Assembly: GCA_026182355.1 (NCBI GenBank)
Contig: JAPFBL010000036.1
Location: 1,736,001 to 1,800,000, forward strand
Reading direction: 5' to 3'
Length of the DNA stretch: 64,000 nucleotides
Source: Hermatobates lingyangjiaoensis
Lineage: Eukaryota; Arthropoda; Insecta; Hemiptera; Hermatobatidae
The notes under the pieces were generated by a model. It made no database searches. It saw nothing but the letters and a program-made list of their open reading frames with translations, and was not told the DNA's origin. This document shows, one piece after another, positions 1 through 13,395 of the stretch (the first letter of the stretch is position 1; each line of letters begins with the position of its first letter). The position numbers and the translations under genes are program-made.

Positions 1-239
1 GTTTTTTTAAATATTCGGTGTATTTCACTTGTACTATCTGTTATAGATCCAAGTGGATGCCAATGACCTCATCATTAAAGTTATTGCCAGTCGGAGCAGC
101 AAAACTAAAAAGCCTAGAATACAACGAGCTTCCGGCATTAAACCCAACACCTGCAGCCAATCTGTATGAACATGGAACACTTGTTTATCTGGTATGATGC
201 AGCAACAATTTCTTGAGAGATCACTTTGAAATTATCGCT

Positions 240-800
240 TTACTGATTGGTCTAATAAGTAAAGCGATTACTATATGTTTCTTCAAGTGAAGGAACATGT
301 AGTAGTCAGTGGGAGCTAGATCAAGGCGGTACGGAGAAGAATATGAATGCCTCCGTTATATGACGCGAAAAGATCTTGGGTTGACAAACCAATTATATAG
401 TAGCATTGTTCTCAAGAAAAAAATCCTAGTTGATAATGATATTCCTTCATTTTGAATTATAAAACGCGGTTTTTTTTAACTCCTGGTAATAAGTTTCAGA
501 ATCATTGGCTTGTTCCAGAGGGAGGATCATAAGTAATGGCCCTACCTATTCATAAGAGAGTGCACATGATTTTTCGAGAGCATTATTTTATTAAGTTCAG
601 TTTTTTGGTGATTTTGAATATTTCCATTCCATGGTTTAATTGTACTGTAATATGTTTCACCAGCATTCATTCTTAATTTGAGTACCACTGTAAGAAAGTG
701 AATGAGCTGACATCACGATTAGTTTTGTACAACTCAGCAAATATTTTGGTACCCAGATTTTAACTTCTGGTAAAAATATGAGACAACATCACGTAGTTTG
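240..800 (-). pseudogene. mariner-family transposase remnant
   Basis: The minus strand reads SPYRLDLAPTDYYMF near 290-345. This corresponds to the conserved SPDLAPTDY block of mariner transposases, which bears a catalytic aspartate, and it is followed by HLKKH as in the family. Toward 480-720 the frames, with shifts and stops, give pieces resembling the preceding catalytic core (ELN.IMLS, then LPLEQANDSETYYQEL). Near 720-790 a piece resembles the LG..VPHELTEKNK region. No frame is open through the element, so it cannot make transposase. No terminal inverted repeats were identified. The family call is firm from the motif; the ends are approximate. Confidence 0.72.
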
Positions 801-3800
801 TATTCAAAAAATGAATCACTACGCAGATTTCACAATGGGGTGAGATTTTTAATAGTCAAAGTTATTTTGAATATGGACAAGAAAAATATAAACACGAAGG
901 AACTTTTCAGTACTGGCATTTTTGAACAACTTAACATGTATGTTAGATGCTTAACATTGGAACGGAGACCACTGTAAATATCAATCTAATAGCCACATTT
1001 AAAATCGGTGGTTGTTACAAAATACACCTAATATATTCAGAATCCAAACAAACCACTTTACAAAAGTTACTTCTTCCATATAACACTGTATAATCGAGTT
1101 TTGCAAAAAAGAGCAATATACTATTAATTATCTAGTTAAAAAACAATTACTAACACTGAACCCGTTAGGTTCAGTGAACCTGTTAGGTTATGTTCAGTGA
1201 ACATAATATTATTTTGCCTAATGGACATGTTCTTCTAAGACAAATGAAATCAACACGGTGGAAGAGTTTTACAAGCTTTTCCACTTTTAATCTTCAAAAT
1301 TATTGGAGATGTGTTTGATGGGGACAAGTGTTTTGGGAATCTCCCGAGATTCATTCAGTATATGGTTATAAAATGATTGTGTTTTAATCCTATCAGGTAC
1401 CAGGATTATTCGTGCAAAGCTTTAAAGGTTGTAGGTTAATCAAAACTTGTTCCTGAACATTAGTTGATTAACTACTATCTTCATATTTATAAATAAAGAC
1501 ATGTAAAGTAATAGCAAAATCAATCTTTAAAGCGATAGTCTAGAGCTTACAAAACATGCTAAGAGAATGGCGTTACAAGATCGTGCTTCCACTCAAGCTA
1601 TCTAGCACTTGTGCCAGCCTTCACTCCTGCCTATACAGCTTGCGTGTCCATCTTTCCTCAGCATTGATTTCTTTTAACCACTGCTATTATTTTACTAGTA
1701 TAAAAAAAAATATCCCTACAACAGGTAACAACCTAAAATCAAGGAATTACAACTTATGGACACAATACATAAACCTATTTGTAAATAATACCTATGTTTC
1801 GAGGAAAATCGAAAGCACAATTATACTCGTACAAGAGCACCTCGAACAGTTTAAGGAAAAATTAAAAAAATAATTATTATTTTAAATTTCAAAAGTGCAA
1901 TTAGACCATAAATTGTTCACTTAAAATATTCATCCACACGGTTAAAATCTTATTTAAAACCAGTCCAGGCCACCTAAAAGAACGATTTCTGAAAAACATT
2001 ATGAATTAATTTCTTACTTATATTATTAATTAAAAATAATATGCATTCATAATAATTTAATCTGCTAAAATTAAACTTCTTAGCCACTATGTTACAAAAA
2101 TGATTTATTTTTCAATTTTTAGAGCAAATAAATACCTTATATGTATGATGCCCACGACAGAAAATGAAATGGCTACTTTAAGAAGAGGGACAACTTCAAT
2201 TATCCATGTAGGTAGTAAATCGTTAGCATTATAAATAGAAGATAAATAAACATCGTATATAAGGGAGACAAATTACAGAAGAAGTAAGGAATAGTTTAAA
2301 ACTGTAGTAATGTTAAAACTGTAGTAACAGAAATACGGTAGAGTAACAATGCGAAACAAGTTTGCAACTAACTCTGACCCATCTGGAAACAAACTCTGTT
2401 AAACTGAGTTCTGTTTACACATGGATTCAAACCATTACTGCTTTGTCCCTACCTGCCATCTCTGCTGCTCTATCCTTCGCAAACAATCACCCACTGTCTT
2501 CCTCTCAGTAAAGATTCAACTGCTTTCATCATCTGCTCCATTTATGCTAACTTATTTCTAGACCTTTTCCAAGCAACAAATAAACCTCACAGCTCCAATA
2601 ATCAATTTTATTATATTTATGTAAATATCCTAATAAAATAACTTAGTATATTTTTTCTAAGAATGAAATGTATAAAATAAGTTAATTTCAATATTCTTTT
2701 GTTTTTTTTTAATTTTTTAAATATATATCAACGCGTTTATTAATTAAAACTGTTACGATAATTACGGATAGATTAATTTTACTTAATTTTGGAAAAAGAT
2801 ATTTTTGAACATAAATTTTTTTAAAGGTGATTCCAGGTAATCAGTGCAATTAACTACACTCTATATTTCTGAGATCAGAATACCATAATAACAAACATAA
2901 CATAGTGTCATTTCATATGACTTAAAAAGACATGTTTTAGTAAGATGCTCCTTTTGAAGTAAAAGCAAGATTTGATGCTGTGTCTGCATCACTCAAGCTC
3001 TGTTGTAACAACCCATTTTCAAGAAAAAATATTCAATATGTTTACTTGACTGACCTGTAAATTGTGGTGATAAAACAGAAGCTCCGAACTTAAACTATAT
3101 CAATTGTTTGTAAAACTTGTAATAAAAATTGGAGAACACAAAAAGTCAATTAGGTTGATTTTAAAGTTTTGTAGGTTTTATAAAAAAATTTATTAAGAAA
3201 AAGAGAGACATTATAGACATTCTGCATTAATAAAAAATTACTTAAAGTAAAAAATTCAACTCATGTTACAATTATTCTATAAACTCTTTTGAAAATATCA
3301 TTTCTCTTCTTGGGAAACGTTGCCAAAGATTGAAGATGAAGGAATATGAGAAAATATATTTCATTTCATATCAAATACAGACACCAAAGACAATTTCAAG
3401 GTGAAAGGAGAGATAGAAAAGGTATTTTTTATAGACTGGTTTCAAGTCCATAAAGATAGGAAGGATAATTATATAGACAGTTGGCATGAAAAATAGAGGT
3501 TTCATGTTGGAAGGTTTCCAAAGTAGGGTTAAAGGGCCCGAGGAGGCTATATTGAAGCTTCGTTTCCAATAACAATAACTGTTTTATCGTCTTCTCCGCC
3601 CTTCTACAACTTTTATTGCATTGTTTTAATGATTATATTTCATTTGAAAAGATAAACTTTATTTCTCATGAATAGTTAGTGGCAAAAAGATGGAGAAATT
3701 TCCTTAGAAATATATTTTTAAATTCCTTTCGCTTAAGGGATTAAATTTTTAAATTTCGCTTTTTACCTCCTATAAGAGAACTAATTCAGCTCAGAAGGAT

Positions 3801-5539
3801 AATACTAAACTAGACTCGAGAGAAGTGACATCACTACTCGTCAGGGACAACAGACAGCACTTCTACAGTCACAGAGTAGAGAAATGAAAAATCAAATCAG
3901 TATCAAACAAAAACAATTGCAAATAAATATAAGAATATGAAGACAAATCATTTTTTAAATAAATCACAAAAAATCATTTTATATTTATTAAGTAAATTGA
4001 AATATAGTGAAAATTTACGTACATGTTGAAAAAGCAAAAAAGAAAAAAAGTTACTATTGTGTTCTGATAGAAAACGAAGTAAATAACAATATTAACATTA
4101 CTGAACTGTATTTCTTATATACGCACAGTCATTGAACATATTACTTAAAACATAATGTCTAATGATAAAACATTATAAATAGAATTTATTATAAACACTG
4201 GTAATAGAGATCATTAAAATAAACTGACGAATATTTAGGGGTATGGACATTCCCCTCATAAAATCAACATTTTGAGTGGGCGTCACTTTGCAGCAAGCAG
4301 ATATTAAGGCTGGATTTTGACAAAGCAAAGTAATAATAAACAGAAGTTATTTGTGTACTATAGAGACTTTGGTAAGAACAAACTTAATTCTCCAATGATA
4401 AACTTTAATAACTAAAAATAATATAAATTATACGAGTATAGTGTTTAAGCAACAATAGGAGAATGATGGAGCAAAGCAGACAGAAGTAGACGATTGTATG
4501 ATTTTTAAAATCCACCCACGTCAAAGGAACATAATAAAGTTGTAATAAAAGGACAGTTTCTTTTGCAGCAAGAACGAGAACAAGCCCCCCCTTATACGGA
4601 TATTGCGCAAAATGTTTTACAGTCATTGTTACGCATATTGTTTGAGGTATTTAATATCCTTTTGAGGAACTTAGAATTCCTTTCCCAGACGTAACAATCT
4701 GTCTTTTGGTTCTTGAATGCAGCAGAAGAAAAACAGATGCATAAAAGACATTTTAGTCTACATCGAGGGTCAGAGTACATTAAATAGCAATTACTTCAAT
4801 TGTATGGAGATTGTAAGACCTTGTGACATTTTATAACTATCCTCCATGCTTATCTCATGATCTAATTATAGCTACCATCTTTATTTCCCAATTATAAATA
4901 ATCGCTACCATTTAAACATTTAATAGTTTTGTTATAAATTAACAGAATTGATATTATTAGATATATTCTTTTCATTTAATTCTTGAGTGCTAAATTGTGC
5001 TTTATAATTAAAGTGCTGCATCTTCATTTTAGGAATATTTCATATTATGTAAACTTGTCAAATAAATAGTTACTTTTTTAATTTATAATGAAATATTTCA
5101 GACAACAAAGATCTGAAATGGAAAAATAATTGTTTAGGCTACTGGGTTTTTCAAAATTCTATTTTAAGTGGCACAAGACGATTGCACAACTGGATGTAAT
5201 TTCATATTCACAGCGAAACGAAAAACCTTTTAGTGCTTCTGATTGAAAATCCCACTGCTATAATTTATGTAGATAAAGCTGGAAATGGGTGTCAGACCTG
5301 AGTGTATGCTTGAGTCGCTTCTAAAATGAAATTAATACCCATCATTGAATTTGGTTTTACTTGTCCAGATGTCTGGTCAATAAGGAAAATAACAATTGTT
5401 CTTTTTATTTGGAACAATATAACTGAAACAAGATCCAGAAAAATAAAGTTTTAATGATTTATCTTTATAATAAAAAAGTATTTATTTGCCTTATCCAAAG
5501 CGTTTGTCAATAACTTTTATCAGCAATGAACACCAATAA
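801..5539. other. AT-rich, no recognised gene
   Basis: Only short frames occur here, the longest being 105 codons at 1556-1873 on the plus strand. That product has no recognisable domain and no splice context. I see homopolymer runs and scattered AT-rich sequence but no identifiable element. Confidence 0.5.
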
Positions 5540-5665
5540 AGATGTTCATATTCCCTTTGTAAGTTCATCAGCAATGTCGTTTGTTAGTAGCAGACCTAGA
5601 TGCCCACATTTTCTGATTTGTGAAAATACACAGACCCTGTTTTGAAGTCTATATGGTTTTAACAC
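5540..5665 (-). pseudogene. possible RNase H-domain remnant
   Basis: The minus strand encodes GHLGLL..NDIADELTK, which resembles the end of a retroelement RNase H domain (GH.GI.GNE.AD.LAK). The frame stops soon after and no reverse transcriptase was recognised next to it. The match is short, so this could be chance. Confidence 0.22.
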
Positions 5666-7053
5666 GCTCTCCTGAAGATCATATTGAATAAGAAATTGTT
5701 TTATGGTGAAAAAACTCTCATCAAATCAATCAATACGTTTAGCTTGAGTTTACTTTTTTTCGAAAAGAGTATTCTGCCATCTTCGCTAAGAATTTAAGAT
5801 GGGTGAAAAGAGTGCAGTGAAATCAACGCCTGTCTGCATCCTCGTACTTAATCAAGATGTCAAGGATTTCTAACAACCGCAAAATCCTGCTAGCAACCAA
5901 TACTTTCCTCCCACTTACCCTAAAGGGAGTCAGTTCAAGAGACCGGTAATTACCAAGCTCACTTCTATTACCCGTCCCTTTTGGAAGTACGATTACAACT
6001 TCTTCTTTCTAATCTTCCATGCATCTACTAACTCAATTTATTAATTTACTCAAAATTCAAGCCAGTTTATTAGCTAGAACCCTGTAACTTTGTAGAGAAT
6101 TTACAGGGAACATGTCCTGATCCTAGAAAAAATAATACTGTTTGTTTTAATGTTCATAATACAACATTTATCTGAATTTTAAAAGTGGAATTGAAATGAA
6201 ATAAGCAAAATCTTATGCTCTGAACAGCTGGTGTAAAACAATTTTTCATAAAGAAAATTGCAAAAAGATCTTTCCAAAAATGGTTCATTGTTCCAACTAA
6301 ACCTATATATTAAATTATAAATGTCTTCAAAGACATAGTGAACTATTATAATATAAGTAACTATCATTACTCTTTTTTCCTTGAGTAGTAGTCTACACTT
6401 CAAAGAATCCACAGCAACCACATTTGATTTTGGGAAAATTTCAAGTACCATAAGACAGATTTACAAGTTACAAGATTAAGGTTGTGTGGCTATAAAAGTA
6501 ATTTAAAAAAAATCAATTATAAATAATTATTAAAGTACAAATCATTTTGAAAGAAAAAAAATTAAACATTTCTGGGATAAATTCAAAATAGTAAAATCAA
6601 TTTAAGTGAATAAAGCCTTCTGTTAATTTAATTAACCGCCATTGATTTAAACCATAAAGAAAAAAAAGAATATCTCGTTTATTAAAACAAAAAAGTTTGA
6701 AGGAATAATTCGAGTCTCGCCATTATGTTGGAAGTCTGTTTTATTGAAAACAATATGCATCCTTTATGTGGTCTAACCAATGCTTTTCAATGCTATTTAT
6801 TCTCAAGAGAAAATTAAAGGCTTCTAATTCTGTAAGTTATGAACATGAATCCTTATTTGAAAAGAACATGGTGTAGATGAAAACTTGAGATAATGCAATT
6901 GTATAAGAACAAATAGAAACTAATCAGAGCTTGGAAACAAGGGGAAATATAGAATATAATGGATTGGAGGGTCAATCTACGAACAAACATAATGACAGCT
7001 ATTGTAAAGGAATTTAATGAGGAAGGGTAAAACCGAAAGGAATGATGGTCGAT
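5666..7053. other. AT-rich, nothing recognised
   Basis: No protein-like frame, RNA gene or repeat was recognised. If the exon at 7054-7122 is real and terminal, its 3' UTR would lie in the upper part of this stretch on the minus strand. Confidence 0.4.
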
Positions 7054-7122
7054 TCAATCGACCCGCTTTCCAAACAAATGTAAAACAAATTTCATTCTTG
7101 TTACTTCCAACTTATAATCTGG
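7054..7122 (-). CDS. candidate terminal exon, minus-strand gene
   Basis: An acceptor with a pyrimidine-rich run (tgattgtgtccaag) is followed by an in-frame stretch beginning PDYKLEVTRMK and ending GKRVD before TGA at 7054-7056, 22 codons in all. It starts in phase 0, which is exactly what the candidate exon at 13396-13583 leaves. I do not recognise the family. The call rests on splice context and phase only; a longer ATG frame (to 7242) overlaps it and could be a chance ORF. Confidence 0.35.
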   Translation of the reverse strand, partial: PDYKLEVTRMKFVLHLFGKRVD

Positions 7123-8744
7123 CTTGGACACAATCATGAAAAACAGTTTAATGTTGTAAAAATAAGCTTTAATGCATGAACGATTTAAAATACCAAATAT
7201 TATACATTTTGACTGGAGGAATCGCAAGTTTTTGAATGCCACATTATTTAAAACTTGTGATCAACACAACTTCAGCCATAAGCAGAGAAGCTCTGCTCGG
7301 TTGATAAACAGGAACACATATAAATATATATATAGAGTATACTTATTATTACACCTCTAACTTATGACTATATATCACAAATTTATATTTCTGCTGCTAC
7401 CATTTAATAAAATTGATACGATTCGGTAAATAACAATAAAATATTCCTCCCTAAGGAACATGCCATAATGTGTATCACGACGAAATTTAAACGTCTATGT
7501 AGTATTCGTTTTAATAGTTATAAGAAATTTATACTTTTTACATTCCAAATTAACTCACTCAGTGAACATCACCATGTTTATAAACATCCTTTAACGTTCA
7601 GTGAATCCGTTTGGTTTGATTTTGAGGACTTAATACAAAATAAAAACAAATCGGACAAGTGGGACAGATAAGAATTTTCCCAAGATGGGTTTTGCCAAGT
7701 TACTCCTTCTAGTAGTCCTAGGTTCTTAATATTTTTAGTTATCAAAAGCAGAGTTTTTAAAATAATGAACTATTTAATTATATGACAAGGTTCCTTTGTA
7801 AGCCTTGTGAACTCCAAGGAATGTGAAGGTTTCTAAGTTAAACGTCATGTTATATGCACTTATATCAGTTGCGTAACTAGGGCATGTAAAACCCAACGCG
7901 GGCCTTGCATTTGGCATGCTCAGACAGCAGATTTATTTATACTACTTACTAATGAAGTTTATGTACTTTATATTATAATTTGTGTACTATAACACACCAT
8001 AAATGTAGTGTCCATATTATGTTAACTTTTTAGCTGATCAATTCTTCATTCATATAGTAAAGCAATTATTTTCTCTGTCTAACGATGTTCTATAAAAACA
8101 AAGATACTTCTCGAATTATAACAAAACTTCGTGCCTGTTTTAGTTTCTGAATTCTACTCGCACAAGCAGCAATTAACAAAAACTGTGAGGCAAATCTGAC
8201 ATTATTACTTTATTACGAACAGAGTTTCCAGGGTTACAATTTGAAATAAACCAAAAGTTGGGGCTTTCTTTGTAGATGTGTCATCAATCTTTAATGGGAC
8301 TGACATAAAAAAATAAAGTTTTATATTAAAACTTTTTTTAAGCAGAATATTTACTGTATGAAAAAATTGGTAATGCAATGTTAGACAAAGGGCTTTTGTT
8401 CTGATTATAGGTTATGCGTTTCCAACATAAAAAATACCACTGAGTACATCACAGGGAAGTGTTTGCCATAAGTAAAGAATAATACTTTTTACATTCACAG
8501 AAATATTTGGAATATCTCGTCCGGAATAGGGTATTTAATTTTGAACAGAATTAAATAATCATTTAATATCGATGATAAAAATTACTGTAATTCGGGTTGA
8601 CTCCACTACTGTTTATTCTATAAGTGATACTACAATACAACCTGCTTCAGGAGTAGTATTCCTTTTCACAATATCGTTCTTTAGAGACAAATAAATAGCT
8701 ATAAGATGATAAAAAGACTTCACAGTAAAGACGTGAAATAACAA
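7123..8744. other. AT-rich, nothing recognised
   Basis: Short open frames at 7172-7360 and 7468-7671 on the plus strand have no recognisable motif or splice support. No repeat was recognised. It would be intron if the flanking minus-strand exons are real. Confidence 0.4.
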
Positions 8745-8918
8745 TCAATGATCAAACCACAATAAGAAATGGGAAAAAAAGACTAAGATCTTTCAACCGT
8801 AACAAGCAGTCTTCGTCAGAGTCCAAAACTGAAGTCAGCTTTGTTTCTGACCAAGACCGCTTTACGGTTAAAAGATTTTAGTTTTTTTCCTCATTTCTTC
8901 TTGTGTTTTGATCATTAA
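8745..8918. repeat. inverted repeat, family A hammerhead hairpin
   Basis: Two imperfect arms meet near 8830. Both outer ends carry the same 20-30 bp, beginning CAATGATCAAACCACAATAAG on the left and its complement on the right. The left arm read on the minus strand (8781-8824) has an intact hammerhead-like core: GGACT, CTGACGA, a stem-loop, GAAA, AGATCT, T, AGTC. The right arm has decayed (CTGACCA and AAAA in the core). The same unit recurs at 10 kb, 20.5 kb, 33.7 kb and 35.6 kb. Confidence 0.75.
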
Positions 8919-10011
8919 ATATAATACAAATCTAACCATTTATAGTTGCATGAATGAAGTTAACATTATAAACGATTATACCAGGATAACTAAATAATAA
9001 TATAGACGATAAATTAATAGAAAATGTTTGATTTTCAGTAATTCATTCGCTATTTTTATGGATTTTGGAAACTGAAATAACCGCGTGATTAATAGTTCTC
9101 AAGTAAGGAATATAAATAGAAATGAATGTTGAAGAACAAAGAAAATATCGTTAAAAAATGTATATATTTATATTATTTTCTAAACATCTTATTTATTATA
9201 AATTGTATAATAATAATAATCACACACATGACCAATAAACATCTATCACAAATAGCACTTTCAGTTATTTTGGAGTATTTTTGAAAAGAGAAATATTATT
9301 TTGTTCCATTTGCATTACATTAAAAATAATTTCAAGAAATACTTTAACAAAAGGCTATTTTGCAATTAATCTTTCGAGCTGTATTTACAAATGAATAATG
9401 CTGAAAGTACAATACCTGCACGACCTCTTCAAATATAAAACATAAACGTAACAAAAATAAAAGGTTCATTAACTTTTGTTAACTGTGTCTCCGATTTTGA
9501 AAGTAGTCATAACCAGTTTTCCAAATATCACATGAACAGCAGTCGGATGTATGACATTTGCTATATTTGTGAATTTAAGACAAATTTAGAAAATAAAAGT
9601 AGAATTACAGCTATTTTATAAAAAATAACTTTATATAAAATAGCTTTATATTCCAATTTTTCTATATCATGAGGAAAAGTCATAATACTCAAAGAAATGT
9701 TTCAACCCTTTTACAGCGATTTAAATGAACACTAAAAATTAATTTAGAAGTTTTCATGCAATCGTAGTCCAGTTTGAGGAAAGTTTTCTATTGAGAAATA
9801 TAAGCATGATTTTACCAACTTTATTCCAACACATTAGTTAAATTTAAGTAAGGAGAAACATGTATTTTTTTTTATGGTTAAGACACTAATTTAGATTCAG
9901 TTTAATTCAGATTAGTTTGCAGGAGAAGTAGCAGCAGAAAAGATTGGCATATAATTACATCACCTACGGCAATTAGACTCAATAATTTATTCATATATAT
10001 TTATATATATA
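8919..10011. other. AT-rich, nothing recognised except a short repeat
   Basis: A roughly 50-bp segment at 9520-9570 recurs in diverged form at 12831-12880, directly after the minisatellite. Otherwise nothing was recognised. Confidence 0.4.
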
Positions 10012-10100
10012 TCAGTGAACAAACCACAATATGAAAAGGTAAAAAAGACTAAGATATTTCAACCGTAACAAGCAGTATTCATCAGTGTCAATAACCCAAC
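10012..10100 (-). ncRNA. PLE 3' repeat with hammerhead-like motif
   Basis: On the minus strand, downstream of the PLE stop codon, 10089-10047 reads a hammerhead-like order: stem I, CTGATGA, stem-loop ACTG/CGGT, GAAA, then TATCTTAGTC. It is a family A copy, and the AGATCT of stem III is changed here to ATATCT. Its position links family A hairpins to this retroelement. PLEs are known to carry hammerhead motifs in their terminal repeats. Activity of this copy is doubtful because stem I and stem III have mismatches. Confidence 0.6.
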
Positions 10101-10259
10101 TGAAACATATATGCAGAAAACATCTGGTGAGGAATTGAGAAGAGTGGGGGGGAAGAGTGGTATTTTAAAGGGGCATAAAGTGCAGGAAAGGACAAATGTC
10201 CAGAAAGGGATGTTTGGGGAAACAATAGAGTACAGTAAGAAAGAGTAAAAAACTATCCG

Positions 10260-11100
10260 CTAGCTGTCAACCCTCTTAGAAGAGGCTATTGGCCTGGTCA
10301 CAAAAGTATCAAGTTTGAATAGCCCGTTTCTAATGTTTATGATATTTGATCTATTAAATTTAATTAGAGAGGATTCAATAATATTTCTTAACAACATTGA
10401 TTTTTCATATGAAATAAATTTAGCTCCTGTCTAATCAATATGATGATTTTCATTATTTATATGCAAGAATAAGGCGCTATTTATTCCTGTCTACTTACGT
10501 TGTATTGGTATTGTTTTATAAGTGTCTTTAAAGATTTAGCAGTTTGACCAATATAAATTGTATGGCAATTTTTGCACGGAATTTTATAAATACCACCGGA
10601 CTCCAGTTCCCTGGGAAACTTTTTTATTAACATATTGCCCACGTTATTACGATTAAAGTACACTATATTATAATGAAGTTGTCGCGGCAATCTAGGAATG
10701 GGGTCCAATGACTCATGATACGGTAAAAGTATAGAATATGACAATGAACGGGGCTCTGTTAAAATATTAGAGAAAGTTTTTTTAGCTCCCTTCAAAGCTA
10801 AATCGATATAAGAGGAGGGGTGTTTTAATGATAGGGCAGTTGACCTAATGTTGTTAATCGCATCATTAAGGAATTCAGAGGAGCACACTCTTAACGCACT
10901 CAAAAACATATTTCTAACAACAGAAATTTTAACATTTTTTGAATTGTAGGAAACACTAATATCTTTTAGAAAATATTTTAATATTTTCTGTCACTAACAA
11001 GTATTCCTTTCTTTACTAAAGTTTATTAAAGAACGGGTTTCCTTACGCAGTTCTTACTTCATTGGCATCTTAGAGTACAATGATCTAAATCACTTATCTA
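10260..11100 (-). pseudogene. Penelope-like element, RT tail and GIY-YIG endonuclease
   Basis: The longest open piece (10481-10909, 142 codons from an internal Met) contains GIYKIPCKNC and IYIGQTAKSL, the GIY and YIG motifs of the C-terminal endonuclease of Penelope-like retroelements. The frame runs upstream without a stop to about 10999; pieces to about 11100 in a shifted frame resemble the end of the RT region. After a stop at 10481 a one-base frameshift restores NSALFLHINNENHHID, a stop in place of the expected Trp, and then a C-terminal segment ending KRVDS before TAG at 10260. The frameshifts and stops make it inactive. Retroposition would have used this nuclease to nick the target. Confidence 0.85.
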
Positions 11101-11562
11101 TTTCGGTCTAGAATGTTGATCAACACTCTTATTTGGTATTACTTAGTTACTTATTTTTCAATCAACACATTTGTTCATGAATGAGAGACCCAAACAAAGA
11201 TTTAGTGCAGTAATTTGTTAAGTACAAACTATTGCTTCTTTCAAAAAATAGGCAGAAGGGGCAGAAATTACAGTCGAAGGACTGTAATTTATTAATTACA
11301 GTCTACATAGAATTAATACTTAATTACAGTGATAATTAATACTTAAATGAATTTTAAACATAAAATTCATTTGAGCAGAAATTACAATCTTATTCATACT
11401 ATATTTAATATAAATTTGAAACACCAAATTCAATTATATCATATTTTATTTCGCTCACATAAAATAATAACATAATTTAAGATGTATTGTACATATGGTT
11501 CTAAAGTAATCTTATTAATTATGAAGTTTAAAAAGAAATAGTAAACTGAATGGTTGTACTCA
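11101..11562. other. AT-rich, nothing recognised
   Basis: The sequence lies between the PLE remnant and the minisatellite. Upstream parts of the PLE reverse transcriptase are not recognisable here, so the element is truncated at its 5' end. Confidence 0.4.
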
Positions 11563-12822
11563 ATAAAGTTATATCATTGTAGTTAAAATTATAGTCAATA
11601 CAGTCATACCACTATAGTTAAAATTATAGTCAATGTAGTCATATCATTATAGTCAATGTAGTCATATCATTATAGTCAATGTAGTCATATCATTATAGTT
11701 AAAATTATAGTCAATATAGTCATATCATTATAGTCAATGTAGTCATATCATTATAGTCAATGTAGTCATACCATTATAGTTAAAATTATAGTCAATGTAG
11801 TCATATCATTATAGTCAATGAAGTCATATCATTATAGTCAATGTAGTCATATCATTATAGTTAAAATTATAGTCAATACAGTCATACCATTATAGTTAAA
11901 ATTATAGTCAATATAGTCATATCATTATAGTTCAAATGTAGTCATATATCATTATAGATTAAAATTATAGTCAATACTAGTCATATCACAATAGTTAAAA
12001 TTATAATCAATATAGTCATATCATAATAGTTAAAATTATAGTCAATATAGTCATAGTATAATAGTTAAAATTATAATCAATATAGTCATATCATAATAGT
12101 TAAAATTATAATCAATATAGTCATATCATAATAGTTAAAATTATAGTGAATATAGTCATATCATAGGAGTTAAAATTATATTCAATATAGTCATATCATA
12201 ATAGTTAAAATTATAGTCAATATAGTCATATATAATAGTTAAAATTATAATCAATATTGTCATATCATAATAGTTAAAATTATAGTCAATATAGTCATAG
12301 TATAATAGTTAAAATTATAATCAATATAGTCATATCATAATAGTTAAAATTATAGTGATTATAGTCATATCACAATAGTTAAAATTATAGTCATTATAGT
12401 CATATTATAATAGTTAAAATTATAATCTATATAGTCATATCATAATAGTTAAAATTATAATCAATATAGTCATATCATAATAGTTAAAATTATAGTCAAT
12501 ATAGTCATATCATAATAGTTAAAATTATAGTCAATATAGTCATATCATAATAGTTAAAATTATAGTGAATATAGTCATATCACAATAGTTAAAATTATAT
12601 TCAATATAGTCTTATCACAATAGTTAAACTTATAGTCTATATACTCATATCATATTAGTTAAAATTATAGTCAATATAGTCATATCATAGGAGTTAAAAT
12701 TATAGTCAATATAGTCATATCATAATATGTTAAAATTATAGTCAATATAGTCATATCATAATAGTTAAAATTATAGTGAATATAGTCATATCATAGTAGT
12801 TAAAATTATAGTCAATATAGTC
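11563..12822. repeat. AT-rich minisatellite, 35-bp and 23-bp units
   Basis: About 1.26 kb of tandem array. The second part repeats a 35-bp unit (core TAGTTAAAATTATAGTC plus AATATAGTCATATCATAA). The first part mixes it with a 23-bp form lacking the TTAAAATTA segment (TAGTCAATGTAGTCATATCATTA). Both share the word TAGTCATATCAT, so the short unit looks like a deletion or the long unit like an insertion derivative. Single-base variants mark sub-arrays. It is too divergent between units to be very young. Confidence 0.95.
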
Positions 12823-13395
12823 TGATAAATACCAAATACCATATGAACAGCAGTCGAATATATGCAATTTTCATATATCGAATTTATATTATATTTATTC
12901 AATTATATTTATATATAGTTTATATTTCCATACAAAGAATACCTTAGAAATATTACAAGTATTTAAGACGTATTTAAGACCATGGTACATATACTCAAAG
13001 TAAAAATATGTATCTAACATTTAAATATAATTTAATTATCGAATATTTGCTAGAATGTCTTGTTAACAATTTCTAGTAGAATAAGAGGCTGTTTTCTTAT
13101 ACTGCTCCTCTGACATGTGGTTTCCAGTAGGCAATTAATATTAAATTGCATTCTGCATAAATAATACTAATGAAAATAATTGCATATTGTAGTAGAAAAT
13201 GATTTATTCATTCATTGCTCCCAGCAATGGGCAACAATGTATGCTTGAAAGGAAACTAAAAAATACAATTCGCGAAATTGGCTTCGCGCAAGGTCTATAG
13301 AATTAATAATGAACAACACAATTTCCTTTCGAAAAAGAAGAAATGTAAAAAAGCAGAAAGGTTAATTTTAAATTTTTAACAAGGCACTGACTTAC
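12823..13395. other. AT-rich, nothing recognised
   Basis: Apart from the short repeat at 12831-12880 shared with 9520-9570, nothing was recognised. Confidence 0.4.

Noticed and set aside
1556..1873. 105-codon plus-strand frame as a gene
   Set aside because: No domain, no splice context, composition like the AT-rich background.
11563..12822. Regular repeats resembling a CRISPR array
   Set aside because: Units are contiguous without unique spacers, vary in length, and the context is eukaryotic; it is a minisatellite.
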